The notes under the pieces: model-generated
What the model saw: the letters and a program-made list of their open reading frames with translations, nothing else
Told to the model about the DNA's origin: nothing
The model's database searches: none
Shown: positions 24,943-37,140 of the stretch, in pieces
Layout: each line of letters opens with the position of its first letter
Numbering within the stretch: position 1 is the stretch's first letter
Translations under genes and position numbers: made by a program
DNA from: Liolophura sinensis
Lineage: Eukaryota; Mollusca; Polyplacophora; Chitonida; Chitonidae
Direction of reading: 5' to 3'
Length of the DNA stretch: 64,000 nucleotides
Assembly: GCF_032854445.1 (NCBI RefSeq)
Contig: NW_027017975.1
Span: 1-64,000, forward strand

Positions 24943-27697
24943 GACGTCGTCTGGGCTACCGAAGGGCACATAACTTATAATGAAAAGTTGAATATAGTAA
25001 TGACCAGTCGCGATTGTACATAGTTAATGTAGCCGATTTCAATTAGCAAAAAGACCAGGCAAAAATCCAAAAGTGGAAAAACTGTTCCAATGCTGCTGGT
25101 AAGAGGCTAATCCGACGTATTTTTTGACGAGAAATCGAATGGTGCAAACCGAGTTGCTCTCCGATTAATACTTTTGGCTGTAGCCACAAATGAATAATCA
25201 TTGATGTCAAGATCACGTGCCCAGCAACGGCTCTTACTCCATGGAAACCAAGGAAATTTGCAATTTTTCAACAGCTGGAGATGCCTGGCCCAATTGCGCA
25301 TCTTTTGGCACCTTATTGATGTGGGTCAGTGTTCAATTGTACTTTTTACAGCGGACTGTATCAAGTACCTTGTGTTTTTTTTTATATACAAATGGTGTGG
25401 TTTTTCTACATGTAGATAAAGACATTGAGTTTGTCTTCGACTTAGAAGTACGACATTTGCTGGGTGAGTTAAATGGGCTTGGCCCAAAGATTTGACGTCG
25501 TCTGGGCTACCGAAGGGCACATAACTTATAATGAAAAGTTGAATATAGTAATGACCAGTCGCGATTGTACATAGTTAATGTAGCCGATTTCAATTAGCAA
25601 AAAGACCAGGCAAAAATCCAAAAGTGGAAAAACTGTTCCAATGCTGTTGGTAAGAGGCTAATCCGACGTATTTTTTGACGAGAAATCGAATGGTGCAAAC
25701 CGCGTTGCTCTCCGACCAATACTTTTGGCTGTAGCCACAAATGAATAATCATTGATGTCAAGATCACGTGCCCAGCAACGGCTCTTACTCCATGGAAACC
25801 AAGGAAATTTGCAATTTTTCAACAGCTGGAGATGCCTGGCCCAATTGCGCATCTTTTGGCACCTTATTGATGTGGGTCAGTGTTCAATTGTACTTTTTAC
25901 AGCGCACTGTATCAAGTACCTTGTGTTTTTCTTATATACAAATGGTGTGGTTTTTCTACATGTAGATAAAGACATTGAGTTTATCTTCGACTTAGAAGTA
26001 AGACAACTCCTGGGTGAGTTAAATGGGCTTGGCCCAAAGATTTGACGTCGTCTGGGCTACCGAAGGGCACATAACTTATAATGAAAAGTTGAATATAGTA
26101 ATGACCAGTCGCGATTGTACATAGTTATTGTAGCCGATTTCAATTCGCAAAAAGACCAGGCAAAAATCCAAAAGTGGAAAAACTGTTCCAATGCTGCTGG
26201 TAAGAGGCTAATCCGACGTATTTTTTGACGAGAAATCGAATGGTGCGCAAACCGCGTTGCTCTCCGACCAATACTTTTGGCTGTAGCCACAAATGAATAA
26301 TCATTGATGTCAAGATCACGTGCCCAGCAACGGCTCTTACTCCATGGAAACCAAGGAAATTTGCAATTTTTCAACAGCTGGAGATGCCTGGCCCAATTGC
26401 GCATCTTTTGGCACCTTATTGATGTGGGTCAGTGTTCAATTGTACTTTTTACAGCGGACTGTATCAAGTACCTTGTGTTTTTTTTTTATATACAAATGGT
26501 GTGGTTTTTCTACATGTAGATAAAGACATTGAGTTTGTCTTCGACTTAGAAGTAAAACATTTGCTGGGTGAGTTAAATGGGCTTGGCCCAAAGATTTGAC
26601 GTCGTCTGTGCTACCGAAGGGCACATAACTTATAATGAACAGTTGAATATAGTAATGACCAGTCGCGATTGTACATAGTTAGTGTAGCCCATTTCAATTC
26701 GCAAAAAGACCAGGCAAAAATCCAAAAGTGGAAAAACTGTTCCAATGCTGCTGGTAAGAGGCTAATCCGACGTATTTTTTGACGAGAAATCGAATGGTGC
26801 AAACCGCGTTGCTCTCCGACCAATACTTTTGGCTGTAGCCACAAATGAATAATCATTGATGTAAAGATCACGTGCCCAGCAACGGCTCTTACTCCATGGA
26901 AACCAAGGAAATTTGCAATTTTTCAACAGCTGGAGATGCCTGGCCCAATTGCGCATCTTTTGGCACCTTATTGATGTGGGTCAGTGTTCAATTGTACTTT
27001 TTACAGCGGACTGTATCAAGTACCTTGTGTTTTTTTTATATACAAATGGTGTGGTTTTTCTACATGTAGATAAAGACATTGAGTTTGTCTTCGACTTAGA
27101 AGTAAGACATTTGCTGGGTGAGTTAAATGGGCTTGGCCCAAAGATTTGACGTCGTCTGGGCTACCGAAGGGCACATAACTTATAATGAAAAGTTGAATAT
27201 AGTAATGACCAGTCGCGATTGTACATAGTTAATGTAGCCGATTTCAATTCGCAAAAAGACCAGGCAAAAATCCAAAAGTGGAAAATTTGTTCCAATGCTG
27301 TTGGTAAGAGGCTAATCCGACGTATTTTTTGACGAGAAATCGAATGGTGCAAACCGCGTTGCTCTCCGACCAATACTTTTGGCTGTAGCCACAAATGAAT
27401 AATCATTGATGTCAAGATCACGTGCCCAGCAACGGCTCTTACTCCATGGAAACCAAGGAAATTTGCAATTTTTCAACAGCTGGAGATGCCTGGCCCAATT
27501 GCGCATCTTTTGGCACCTTATTGATGTGGGTCAGTGTTCAATTGTACTTTTTACAGCGCACTGTATCAAGTACCTTGTGTTTTTCTTATATACAAATGGT
27601 GTGGTTTTTCTACATGTAGATAAAGACATTGAGTTTATCTTCGACTTAGAAGTAAGACAACTCCTGGGTGAGTTAAATGGGCTTGGCCCAAAGATTT
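24943..27697 (+). repeat. Higher-order repeat copy 2 (five units of the 4.4-kb repeat)
   Basis: Units: F with GATTAAT, T9 and GTACGAC (24943); F/C (25494); A with TTATTGTAG, a T-run of ten and GTAAAACAT (26046); B (26598); C with GAAAATTTG (27148). They match the units at 20539, 21090, 21640, 22743 and 23293. The order then departs, because the G and A/E units of copy 1 are absent. A two-base GC duplication (GTGCGCAAACC) lies near 26,245 and a single G-to-T change (ACCGAGTT) near 25,152. The F and F/C pair occurs a third time at 30999 and 31550. Confidence 0.88.
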
Positions 27698-30600
27698 GAC
27701 GTCGTCTGGGCTACCGAAGGGCACATAACTTATAATGAAAAGTTGAATATAGTAATGACCAGTCGCGATTGTACATAGTTAATGTAGCCCATTTCAATTC
27801 GCAAAAAGACCAGGCAAAAATCCAAAAGTGGAAGAACTGTTCCAATGCTGCTGGTAAGAGGCTAATCCGACGTATTTTTTGACGAATCGAATGGTGCAAA
27901 CCGCGTTGCTCTCCGACCAAATACTTTTGGCTGTAGCCACAAATGAATAATCATTGATGTCAAGATCACGTGCCCAGCAACGGCTCTTACTCCATGGAAA
28001 CCAAGGAAATTTGCAATTTTTCAACAGCTGGAGATGCCTGGCCCAATTGCGCATCTTTTGGCACCTTATTGATGTGGGTCAGTGTTCAATTGTACTTTTT
28101 ACAGCGGACTGTATCAAGTACCTTGTGTTTTTTTTATATACAAATGGTGTGGTTTTTCTACATGTAGATAAAGACATTGAGTTTGTCTTCGACTTAGAAG
28201 TAAGACATTTGCTGGGTGAGTTAAATGGGCTTGGCCCAAAGATTTGACGTCGTCTGTGCTACCGAAGGGCACATAACTTATAATGAACAGTTGAATATAG
28301 TAATGACCAGTCGCGATTGTACATAGTTAGTGTAGCCCATTTCAATTCGCAAAAAGACCAGGCAAAAATCCAAAAGTGGAAAAACTGTTCCAATGCTGCT
28401 GGTAAGAGGCTAATCCGACGTATTTTTTGACGAGAAATCGAATGGTGCAAACCGCGTTGCTCTCCGACCAATACTTTTGGCTGTAGCCACAAATGAATAA
28501 TCATTGATGTAAAGATCACGTGCCCAGCAACGGCTCTTACTCCATGGAAACCAAGGAAATTTGCAATTTTTCAACAGCTGGAGATGCCTGCCCAATTGCG
28601 CATCTTTTGGCACCTTATTGATGTGGGTCAGTGTTCAATTGTACTTTTTACAGCGGACTGTATCAAGTACCTTGTGTCTTTTTTATATACAAATGGTTGT
28701 GGTTTTTCTACATGTAGATAAAGACATTGAGTTTGTCTTCGACTTAGAAGTAAGACATTTGCTGGGTGAGTTAAATGGGCTTGGCCCAAAGATTTGACGT
28801 CGTCTGGGCTACCGAAAGGGCACATAACTTATAATGAAAAGTTGAATATAGTAATGGACCAGTCGCGATTGTACATAGTTAATGTAGCCGATTTCAATTC
28901 GCAAAAAGACCAGGCAAAAATCCAAAAGTGGAAAATTTGTTCCAATGCTGTTGGTAAGAGGCTAATCCGACGTAATTTTTTGACGAGAAATCGAAATGGT
29001 GCAAAACCGCGTTGCTCTCCGACCAATACTTTTGGCTGTAGCCACAAATGAATAATCATTGATGTCAAGATCACGTGCCCAGCAACGGCTCTTACTCCAT
29101 GGAAACCAAGGAAATTTGCAATTTTTCAACAGCTGGAGATGCCTGGCCCAATTGCGCATCTTTTGGCACCTTATTGATGTGGGTCAGTGTTCAATTGTAC
29201 TTTTTACAGCGCACTGTATCAAGTACCTTGTGTTTTTCTTATATACAAATGGTGTGGTTTTTCTACATGTAGATAAAGACATTGAGTTTATCTTCGACTT
29301 AGAAGTAAGACAACTCCTGGGTGAGTTAAATGGGCTTGGCCCAAAGATTTGACGTCGTCTGGGCTACCGAAGGGCACATAACTTATAATGAAAAGTTGAA
29401 TATAGTAATGACCAGTCGCGATTGTACATAGTTAATGTAGCCGATTTCAATTCGCAAAAAGACCAGGCAAAAATCCAAAAGTGGAAAAACTGTTCCAATG
29501 CTGCTGGTAAGAGACTAATCCGACGTATTTTTTGACGAGAAATCGAATGGTGCAAACCGCGTTGCTCTCCGACCAATACTTTTGGCTGTAGCCACAAATG
29601 AATAATCATTGATGTCAAGATCACGTGCCCAGCAACGGCTCTTACTCCATGGAAACCAAGGAAATTTGCAATTTTTCAACAGCTGGAGATGCCTGGCCCA
29701 ATTGCGCATCTTTTGGCACCTTATTGATGTGGGTCAGTGTTCAATTGTACTTTTTACAGCGGACTGTATCAAGTACCTTGTGTTTTTTTTATATACAAAT
29801 GGTGTGGTTTTTCTACATGTAGATAAAGACATTGAGTTTGTCTTCGACTTAGAAGTAAGACATTTGCTGGGTGAGGTAAATGGGCTTGGCCCAAAGATTT
29901 GACGTCGTCTGTGCTACCGAAGGGCACATAACTTATAATGAACAGTTGAATATAGTAATGACCAGTCGCGATTGTACATAGTTAGTGTAGCCCATTTCAA
30001 TTCGCAAAAAGACCAGGCAAAAATCCAAAAGTGGAAAAACTGTTCCAATGCTGCTGGTAAGAGGCTAATCCGACGTATTTTTTGACGAGAAATCGAATGG
30101 TGCAAACCGCGTTGCTCTCCGACCAATACTTTTGGCTGTAGCCACAAATGAATAATCATTGATGTAAAGATCACGTGCCCAGCAACGGCTCTTACTCCAT
30201 GGAAACCAAGGAAATTTGCAATTTTTCAACAGCTGGAGATGCCTGGCCCAATTGCGCATCTTTTGGCACCTTATTGATGTGGGTCAGTGTTCAATTGTAC
30301 TTTTTACAGCGGACTGTATCAAGTACCTTGTGTCTTTTTTATATACAAATGGTGTGGTTTTTCTACATGTAGATAAAGACATTGAGTTTGTCTTCGACTT
30401 AGAAGTAAGACATTTGCTGGGTGAGTTAAATGGGCTTGGCCCAAAGATTTGACGTCGTCTGGGCTACCGAAGGGCACATAACTTATAATGAAAAGTTGAA
30501 TATAGTAATGACCAGTCGCGATTGTACATAGTTAATGTAGCCGATTTCAATCGCAAAAAGACCAGGCAAAATCCAAAAGTGGAAAATTTGTTCCAATGCT

Positions 30601-33600
30601 GTTGGTAAGAGGCTAATCCGACGTATTTTTTGACGAGAAATCGAATGGTGCAAACCGCGTTGCTCTCCGACCAATACTTTTGGCTGTAGCCACAAATGAA
30701 TAATCATTGATGTCAAGATCACGTGCCCAGCAACGGCTCTTACTCCATGGAAACCAAGGAAATTTGCAATTTTTCAACAGCTGGAGATGCCTGGCCCAAT
30801 TGCGCATCTTTTGGCACCTTATTGATGAGGGTCAGTGTTCAATTGTACTTTTTACAGCGCACTGTATCAAGTACCTTGTGTTTTTCTTATATACAAATGG
30901 TGTGGTTTTTTCTACATGTAGATAAAGACATTGAGTTTATCTTCGAATTAGAAGTAAGACAACTCCTGGGTGAGTTAAATGGGCTTGGCCCAAAGATTTG
31001 ACGTCGTCTGGGCTACCGAAGGGCACATAAGTTATAATGAAAAGTTGAATATAGTAATGACCAGTCGCTATTGTACATAGTTAATGTAGCCGATTTCAAT
31101 TCGCAAAAAGACCAGGCAAAATCCAAAAGTAGAAAAACTGTTCCAATGCTGTTGGTAAGAGGCTAATCCGACGTATTTTTTGACGAGAAATCGAATGGTG
31201 CAAACCGCGTTGCTCTCCGATTAATACTTTTGGCTGTAGCCACAAATGAATAATCATTGATGTCAAGATCACGTGCCCAGCAACGGCTCTTACTCCATGG
31301 AAACCAAGGAAATTTGCAATTTTTCAACAGCTGGAGATGCCTGGCCCAATTGCGCATCTTTTGGCACCTTATTGATGTGGGTCAGTGTTCAATTGTACTT
31401 TTTACAGCGGACTGTATCAAGTACCTTGTGTTTTTTTTTATATACAAATGGTGTGGTTTTTCTACATGTAGATAAAGACATTGAGTTTGTCTTCGACTTA
31501 GAAGTACGACATTTGCTGGGTGAGTTAAATGGGCTTGGCCCAAAGATTTGACGTCGTCTGGGCTACCGAAGGGCACATAACTTATAATGAAAAGTTGAAT
31601 ATAGTAATGACCAGTCGCGATTGTACATAGTTAATGTAGCCGATTTCAATTAGCAAAAAGACCAGGCAAAAATCCAAAAGTGGAAAAACTGTTCCAATGC
31701 TGTTGGTAAGAGGCTAATCCGACGTATTTTTTGACGAGAAATCGAATGGTGCAAACCGCGTTGCTCTCCGACCAATACTTTTGGCTGTAGCCACAAATGA
31801 ATAATCATTGATGTCAAGATCACGTGCCCAGCAACGGCTCTTACTCCATGGAAACCAAGGAAATTTGCAATTTTTCAACAGCTGGAGATGCCTGGCCCAA
31901 TTGCGCATCTTTTGGCACCTTATTGATGTGGGTCAGTGTTCAATTGTACTTTTTACAGCGCACTGTATCAAGTACCTTGTGTTTTTCTTATATACAAATG
32001 GTGTGGTTTTTCTACATGTAGATAAAGACATTGAGTTTATCTTCGACTTAGAAGTAAGACAACTCCTGGGTGAGTTAAATGGGCTTGGCCCAAAGATTTG
32101 ACGTCGTCTGGGCTACCGAAGGGCACATAACTTATAATGAAAAGTTGAATATAGTAATGACCAGTCGCGATTGTACATAGTTAATGTAGCCGATTTCAAT
32201 TCGCAAAAAGACCAGGCAAAAATCCAAAAGTGGAAAAACTGTTCCAATGCTGCTGGTAAGAGGCTAATCCGACGTATTTTTTGACGAGAAATCGAATGGT
32301 GCAAACCGCGTTGCTCTCCGACCAATACTTTTGGCTGTAGCCACAAATGAATAATCATTGATGTCAAGATCACGTGCCCAGCAACGGCTCTTACTCCATG
32401 GAAACCAAGGAAATTTGCAATTTTTCAACAGCTGGAGATGCCTGGCCCAATTGCGCATCTTTTGGCACCTTATTGATGTGGGTCAGTGTTCAATTGTACT
32501 TTTTACAGCGGACTGTATCAAGTACCTTGTATGTTTTTTTATATACAAATGGTGTGGTTTTTCTACATGTAGATAAAGACATTGAGTTTGTCTTCGACTT
32601 AGAAGTAAGACATTTGCTGGGTGAGTTAAATGGGCTTGGCCCAAAGATTTGACGTCGTCTGTGCTACCGAAGGGCACATAACTTAGAATGAACAGTTGAA
32701 TATAGTAATGACCAGTCGCGATTGTACATAGTTAGTGTAGCCCATTTCAATTCGCAAAAAGACCAGGCAAAAATCCAAAAGTGGAAAAACTGTTCCAATA
32801 CTGCTGGTAAGAGGCTAATCCGACGTATTTTTTGACGAGAAATCGAATGGTGCAAACCGCGTTGCTCTCCGATCAATACTTTTGGCTGTAGCCACAAATG
32901 AATAATCATTGATGTAAAGATCACGTGCCCAGCAACGGCTCTTACTCCATGGAAACCAAGGAAATTTGCAATTTTTCAACAGCTGGAGATGCCTGGCCCA
33001 ATTGCGCATCTTTTGGCACCTTATTGATGTGGGTCAGTGTTCAATTGTACTTTTTACAGCGGACTGTATCAAGTACCTTGTGTTTTTTTTATATACAAAT
33101 GGTGTGGTTTTTCTACATGTAGATAAAGACATTGAGTTTGTCTTCGACTTAGAAGTAAGACATTTGCTGGGTGAGTTAAATGGGCTTGGCCCAAAGATTT
33201 GACGTCGTCTGTGCTACCGAAGGGCACATAACTTAGAATGAACAGTTGAATATAGTAATGACCAGTCGCGATTGTACATAGTTAGTGTAGCCCATTTCAA
33301 TTCGCAAAAAGACCAGGCAAAAATCCAAAAGTGGAAAAACTGTTCCAATGCTGCTGGTAAGAGGCTAATCCGACGTATTTTTTGACGAGAAATCGAATGG
33401 TGCAAACCGCGTTGCTCTCCGACCAATACTTTTGGCTGTAGCCACAAATGAATAATCATTGATGTAAAGATCACGTGCCCAGCAACGGCTCTTACTCCAT
33501 GGAAACCAAGGAAATTTGCAATTTTTCAACAGCTGGAGATGCCTGGCCCAATTGCGCATCTTTTGGCACCTTATTGATGTGGGTCAGTGTTCAATTGTAC

Positions 33601-33750
33601 TTTTTACAGCGGACTGTATCAAGTACCTTGTGTTTTTTTTATATACAAATGGTGTGGTTTTTCTACATGTAGATAAAGACATTGAGTTTGTCTTCGACTT
33701 AGAAGTAAGACATTTGCTGGGTGAGTTAAATGGGCTTGGCCCAAAGATTT
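27698..33750 (+). repeat. Mixed block of 11 units with an indel cluster
   Basis: Order of units: A/B-like (27698), B with GTGTCTTTT (28246), C (28797), A with GAGACTA (29351), B with GTGTCTTTT (29901), C (30451), E/F hybrid (30999), F/C (31550), A with GTATGTTTT (32100), then two B units (32651, 33201) that share the unique ACTTAGAATG at 32681-32690 and 33231-33240. The last pair is a one-unit duplication. A, B-with-GTGTCTTTT, C and E follow each other here for the first of four times in the window. Between about 27.88 and 31.12 kb at least a dozen small indels occur; unit spacing around 28.5-29.1 kb is 555. Confidence 0.85.
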
Positions 33751-36700
33751 GACGTCGTCTGGGCTACCGAAGGGCACATAACTTATAATGAAAAGTTGAA
33801 TATAGTAATGACCAGTCGCGATTGTACATAGTTAATGTAGCCGATTTCAATTCGCAAAAAGACCAGGCAAAAATCCAAAAGTGGAAAATTTGTTCCAATG
33901 CTGTTGGTAAGAGGCTAATCCGACGTATTTTTTGACGAGAAATCGAATGGTGCAAACCGCGTTGCTCTCCGACCAATACTTTTGGCTGTAGCCACAAATG
34001 AATAATCATTGATGTCAAGATCACGTGCCCAGCAACGGCTCTTACTCCATGGAAACCAAGGAAATTTGCAATTTTTCAACAGCTGGAGATGCCTGGCCCA
34101 ATTGCGCATCTTTTGGCACCTTATTGATGTGGGTCAGTGTTCAATTGTACTTTTTACAGCGCACTGTATCAAGTACCTTGTGTTTTTCTTATATACAAAT
34201 GGTGTGGTTTTTCTACATGTAGATAAAGACATTGAGTTTATCTTCGACTTAGAAGTAAGACAACTCCTGGGTGAGTTAAATGGGCTTGGCCCAAAGATTT
34301 GACGTCGTCTGGGCTACCGAAGGGCACATAACTTATAATGAAAAGTTGAATATAGTAATGACCAGTCGCGATTGTACATAGTTAATGTAGCCGATTTCAA
34401 TTCGCAAAAAGACCAGGCAAAAATCCAAAAGTGGAAAAACTGTTCCAATGCTGCTGGTAAGAGACTAATCCGACGTATTTTTTGACGAGAAATTGAATGG
34501 TGCAAACCGCGTTGCTCTCCGACCAATACTTTTGGCTGTAGCCAGAAATGAATAATCATTGATGTCAAGATCACGTGCCCAGCAACGGCTCTTACTCCAT
34601 GGAAACCAAGGAAATTTGCAATTTTTCAACAGCTGGAGATGCCTGGCCCAATTGCGCATCTTTTGGCACCTTATTGATGTGGGTCAGTGTTCAATTGTAC
34701 TTTTTACAGCGGACTGTATCAAGTACCTTGTGTTTTTTTTATATACAAATGGTGTGGTTTTTCTACATGTAGATAAAGACATTGAGTTTGTCTTCGACTT
34801 AGAAGTAAGACATTTGCTGGGTGAGTTAAATGGGCTTGGCCCAAAGATTTGACGTCGTCTGTGCTACCGAAGGGCACATAACTTATAATGAAAAGTTGAA
34901 TATAGTAATGACCAGTCGCGATTGTACATAGTTAATGTAGCCGATTTCAATTCGCAAAAAGACCAGGCAAAAATCCAAAAGTGGAAAAACTGTTCCAATG
35001 CTGCTGGTAAGAGGCTAATCCGACGTATTTTTTGACGAGAAATCGAATGGTGCAAACCGCGTTGCTCTCCGACCAATACTTTTGGCTGTAGCCACAAATG
35101 AATAATCATTGATGTCAAGACCACGTGCCCAGCAACGGCTCTTACTCCATGGAAACCAAGGAAATTTGCAATTTTTCAACAGCTGGAGATGCCTGGCCCA
35201 ATTGCGCATCTTTTGGCACCTTATTGATGTGGGTCAGTGTTCAATTGTACTTTTTACAGCGGACTGTATCAAGTACCTTGTGTTTTTTTTATATACAAAT
35301 GGTGTGGTTTTTCTACATGTAGATAAAGACATTGAGTTTGTCTTCGACTTAGAAGTAAGACATTTGCTGGGTGAGTTAAATGGGCTTGGCCCAAAGATTT
35401 GACGTCGTCTGTGCTACCGAAGGGCACATAACTTATAATGAAAAGTTGAATATAGTAATGACCAGTCGCGATTGTACATAGTTAGTGTAGCCCATTTCAA
35501 TTCGCAAAAAGACCAGGCAAAAATCCAAAAGTGGAAAAACTGTTCCAATGCTGCTGGTAAGAGGCTAATCCGACGTATTTTTTGACGAGAAATCGAATGG
35601 TGCAAACCGCGTTGCTCTCCGACCAATACTTTTGGCTGTAGCCACAAATGAATAATCATTGATGTAAAGATCACGTGCCCAGCAACGGCTCTTACTCCAT
35701 GGAAACCAAGGAAATTTGCAATTTTTCAACAGCTGGAGATGCCTGGCCCAATTGCGCATCTTTTGGCACCTTATTGATGTGGGTCAGTGTTCAATTGTAC
35801 TTTTTACAGCGGACTGTATCAAGTACCTTGTGTTTTTTTTATATACAAATGGTGTGGTTTTTCTACATGTAGATAAAGACATTGAGTTTGTCTTCGACTT
35901 AGAAGTAAGACATTTGCTGGGTGAGTTAAATGGGCTTGGCCCAAAGATTTGACGTCGTCTGGGCTACCGAAGGGCACATAACTTATAATGAAAAGTTGAA
36001 TATAGTAATGACCAGTCGCGATTGTACATAGTTAATGTAGCCGATTTCAATTCGCAAAAAGACCAGGCAAAAATCCAAAAGTGGAAAATTTGTTCCAATG
36101 CTGTTGGTAAGAGGCTAATCCGACGTATTTTTTGACGAGAAATCGAATGGTGCAAACCGCGTTGCTCTCCGACCAATACTTTTGGCTGTAGCCACAAATG
36201 AATAATCATTGATGTCAAGATCACGTGCCCAGCAACGGCTCTTACTCCATGGAAACCAAGGAAATTTGCAATTTTTCAACAGCTGGAGATGCCTGGCCCA
36301 ATTGCGCATCTTTTGGCACCTTATTGATGTGGGTCAGTGTTCAATTGTACTTTTTACAGCGCACTGTATCAAGTACCTTGTGTTTTTCTTATATACAAAT
36401 GGTGTGGTTTTTCTACATGTAGATAAAGACATTGAGTTTATCTTCGACTTAGAAGTAAGACAACTACTGGGTGAGTTAAATGGGCTTGGCCCAAAGATTT
36501 GACGTCGTCTGGGCTACCGAAGGGCACATAACTTATAATGAAAAGTTGAATATAGTAATGACCAGTCGCGATTGTACATAGTTAATGTAGCCGATTTCAA
36601 TTCGCAAAAAGACCAGGCAAAAATCCAAAAGTGGAAAAACTGTTCCAATGCTGCTGGTAAGAGGCTAATCCGACGTATTTTTTGACGAGAAATCGAATGG

Positions 36701-36769
36701 TGCAAACCGCGTTGCTCTCCGACCAATACTTTTGGCTGTAGCCACAAATGAATAATCATTGATGTCAAG

Positions 36770-36922
36770 ATCACGTGCCCAGCAACGGCTCTTACTCCAT
36801 GGAAACCAAGGAAATTTGCAATTTTTCAACAGCTGGAGATGCCTGGCCCAATTGCGCATCTTTTGGCACCTTATTGATGTGGGTCAGTGTTCAATTGTAC
36901 TTTTTACAGCGGACTGTATCAA
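36770..36922 (+). other. Open 153-base block, weak exon candidate (one example)
   Basis: Between GATGTCAAG and GTACCTTG lies a stretch open for 51 codons in the frame GTG CCC AGC AAC. It contains four Cys-, Trp- and Phe-rich segments typical of neither low-complexity nor membrane repeats. Its length is a multiple of three and its phase agrees with the 48- and 66-base blocks, so the three together would give 89 codons per unit with gaps of 50, 120 and 113 bases. Both boundary signals are weak. Variants in this frame are often mild (Tyr/Phe, Leu/Ile, Ser/Thr, synonymous CGG/CGC), but CAA to TAA occurs in several units. An alternative is an acceptor at TTTTTACAG (ends 36909) read through to 37020. 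Confidence 0.15.
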
Positions 36923-36972
36923 GTACCTTGTGTTTTTTTTATATACAAATGGTGTGGTTTTTCTACATGTAG

Positions 36973-37020
36973 ATAAAGACATTGAGTTTGTCTTCGACTT
37001 AGAAGTAAGACATTTGCTGG
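36973..37020 (+). other. Exon-like 48-base block between splice-like signals (one example)
   Basis: A pyrimidine-rich tract ending TTTTTCTACATGTAG (36958-36972) resembles a 3' splice site, and CTGG followed by GTGAGTT (37017-37027) is close to the consensus 5' splice site. The 48 bases between them are open in the frame that runs on into the GGT GAG codons and would encode 16 residues beginning after Asp/Asn with Lys-Asp-Ile-Glu-Phe-Val-Phe-Asp. The block lies in phase 1-1. Across units the variants here include Leu TTG/CTG/CTC/CTA, Arg AGA/CGA, Val/Ile, Asp/Asn and His/Gln. Some units have CTGGGGGAG, which removes the GT. The same arrangement recurs in nearly every unit. No known family is recognised and transcription is unproven. 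Confidence 0.25.
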
Positions 37021-37140
37021 GTGAGTTAAATGGGCTTGGCCCAAAGATTTGACGTCGTCTGTGCTACCGAAGGGCACATAACTTATAATGAACAGTTGAA
37101 TATAGTAATGACCAGTCGCGATTGTACATAGTTAGTGTAG

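Larger units (their letters stand above)
36501..37050 (+). repeat. Representative type A satellite unit with landmarks
   Basis: This unit serves as a reference because its length is exactly 550 and it has few private changes. Landmarks: GACGTC at 36501, CACGTG at 36772-36777, CCATGG at 36797-36802, CAGCTG at 36830-36835, CAATTG at 36849-36854 and 36892-36897, a T8 run at 36933-36940, and a tract reading CTACATGTAG that ends at 36972. A hand count gives 225 G+C in 550 bases (41%). CpG occurs about 19 times, roughly 0.8 of expectation. I saw no internal sub-repeat, long inverted repeat or terminal target-site duplication. The unit therefore looks like a simple long monomer and not a dimer of shorter satellites. 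550 bases would fit three nucleosomes of about 183, an inference only. Confidence 0.9.
36759..37052 (+). other. Recurring 97-codon open frame (one example), coding not supported
   Basis: The frame starts ATG ATG TCA AGA and ends ATT TGA, covering more than half of the unit. In B-type units ATG ATG TAA closes it early and the open part starts later, leaving 78 codons. It contains a hydrophobic stretch around Cys-Ile-Lys-Tyr-Leu-Val-Phe-Phe, which faintly recalls the first membrane segment of tetraspanins, but the spacing to the next Asn is wrong and no Cys-Cys-Gly motif follows. The T-run inside the frame varies from 7 to 10, which would shift it in several units. No promoter or polyadenylation context is convincing. 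It is listed because it is the longest frame that persists in most units. Confidence 0.12.

Noticed and set aside
36884-36940. RNA polymerase III gene (A-box-like GGGTCAGTG with a T8 run downstream)
   Set aside because: No B-box at a suitable distance and no tRNA or 5S rRNA fold or sequence in the unit.
36910-36972. Tetraspanin-like start (Cys-Ile-Lys-Tyr-Leu-Val-Phe-Phe)
   Set aside because: The resemblance covers under ten residues, the following Asn is displaced, and no further membrane segment or Cys-Cys-Gly motif follows in the unit.
36973-37010. CENP-B box (TTCG with spaced A and CGGG)
   Set aside because: TTCGACTTAGA and TTCGCAAAAAG match the left half only; the CGGG part is absent in all units I read.
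36501-37050. The 550-bp unit as a dimer or trimer of a shorter satellite
   Set aside because: Only short coincidences recur within the unit (TGTAGCC, GACCAG, CAATT). I saw no alignment of its halves or thirds.
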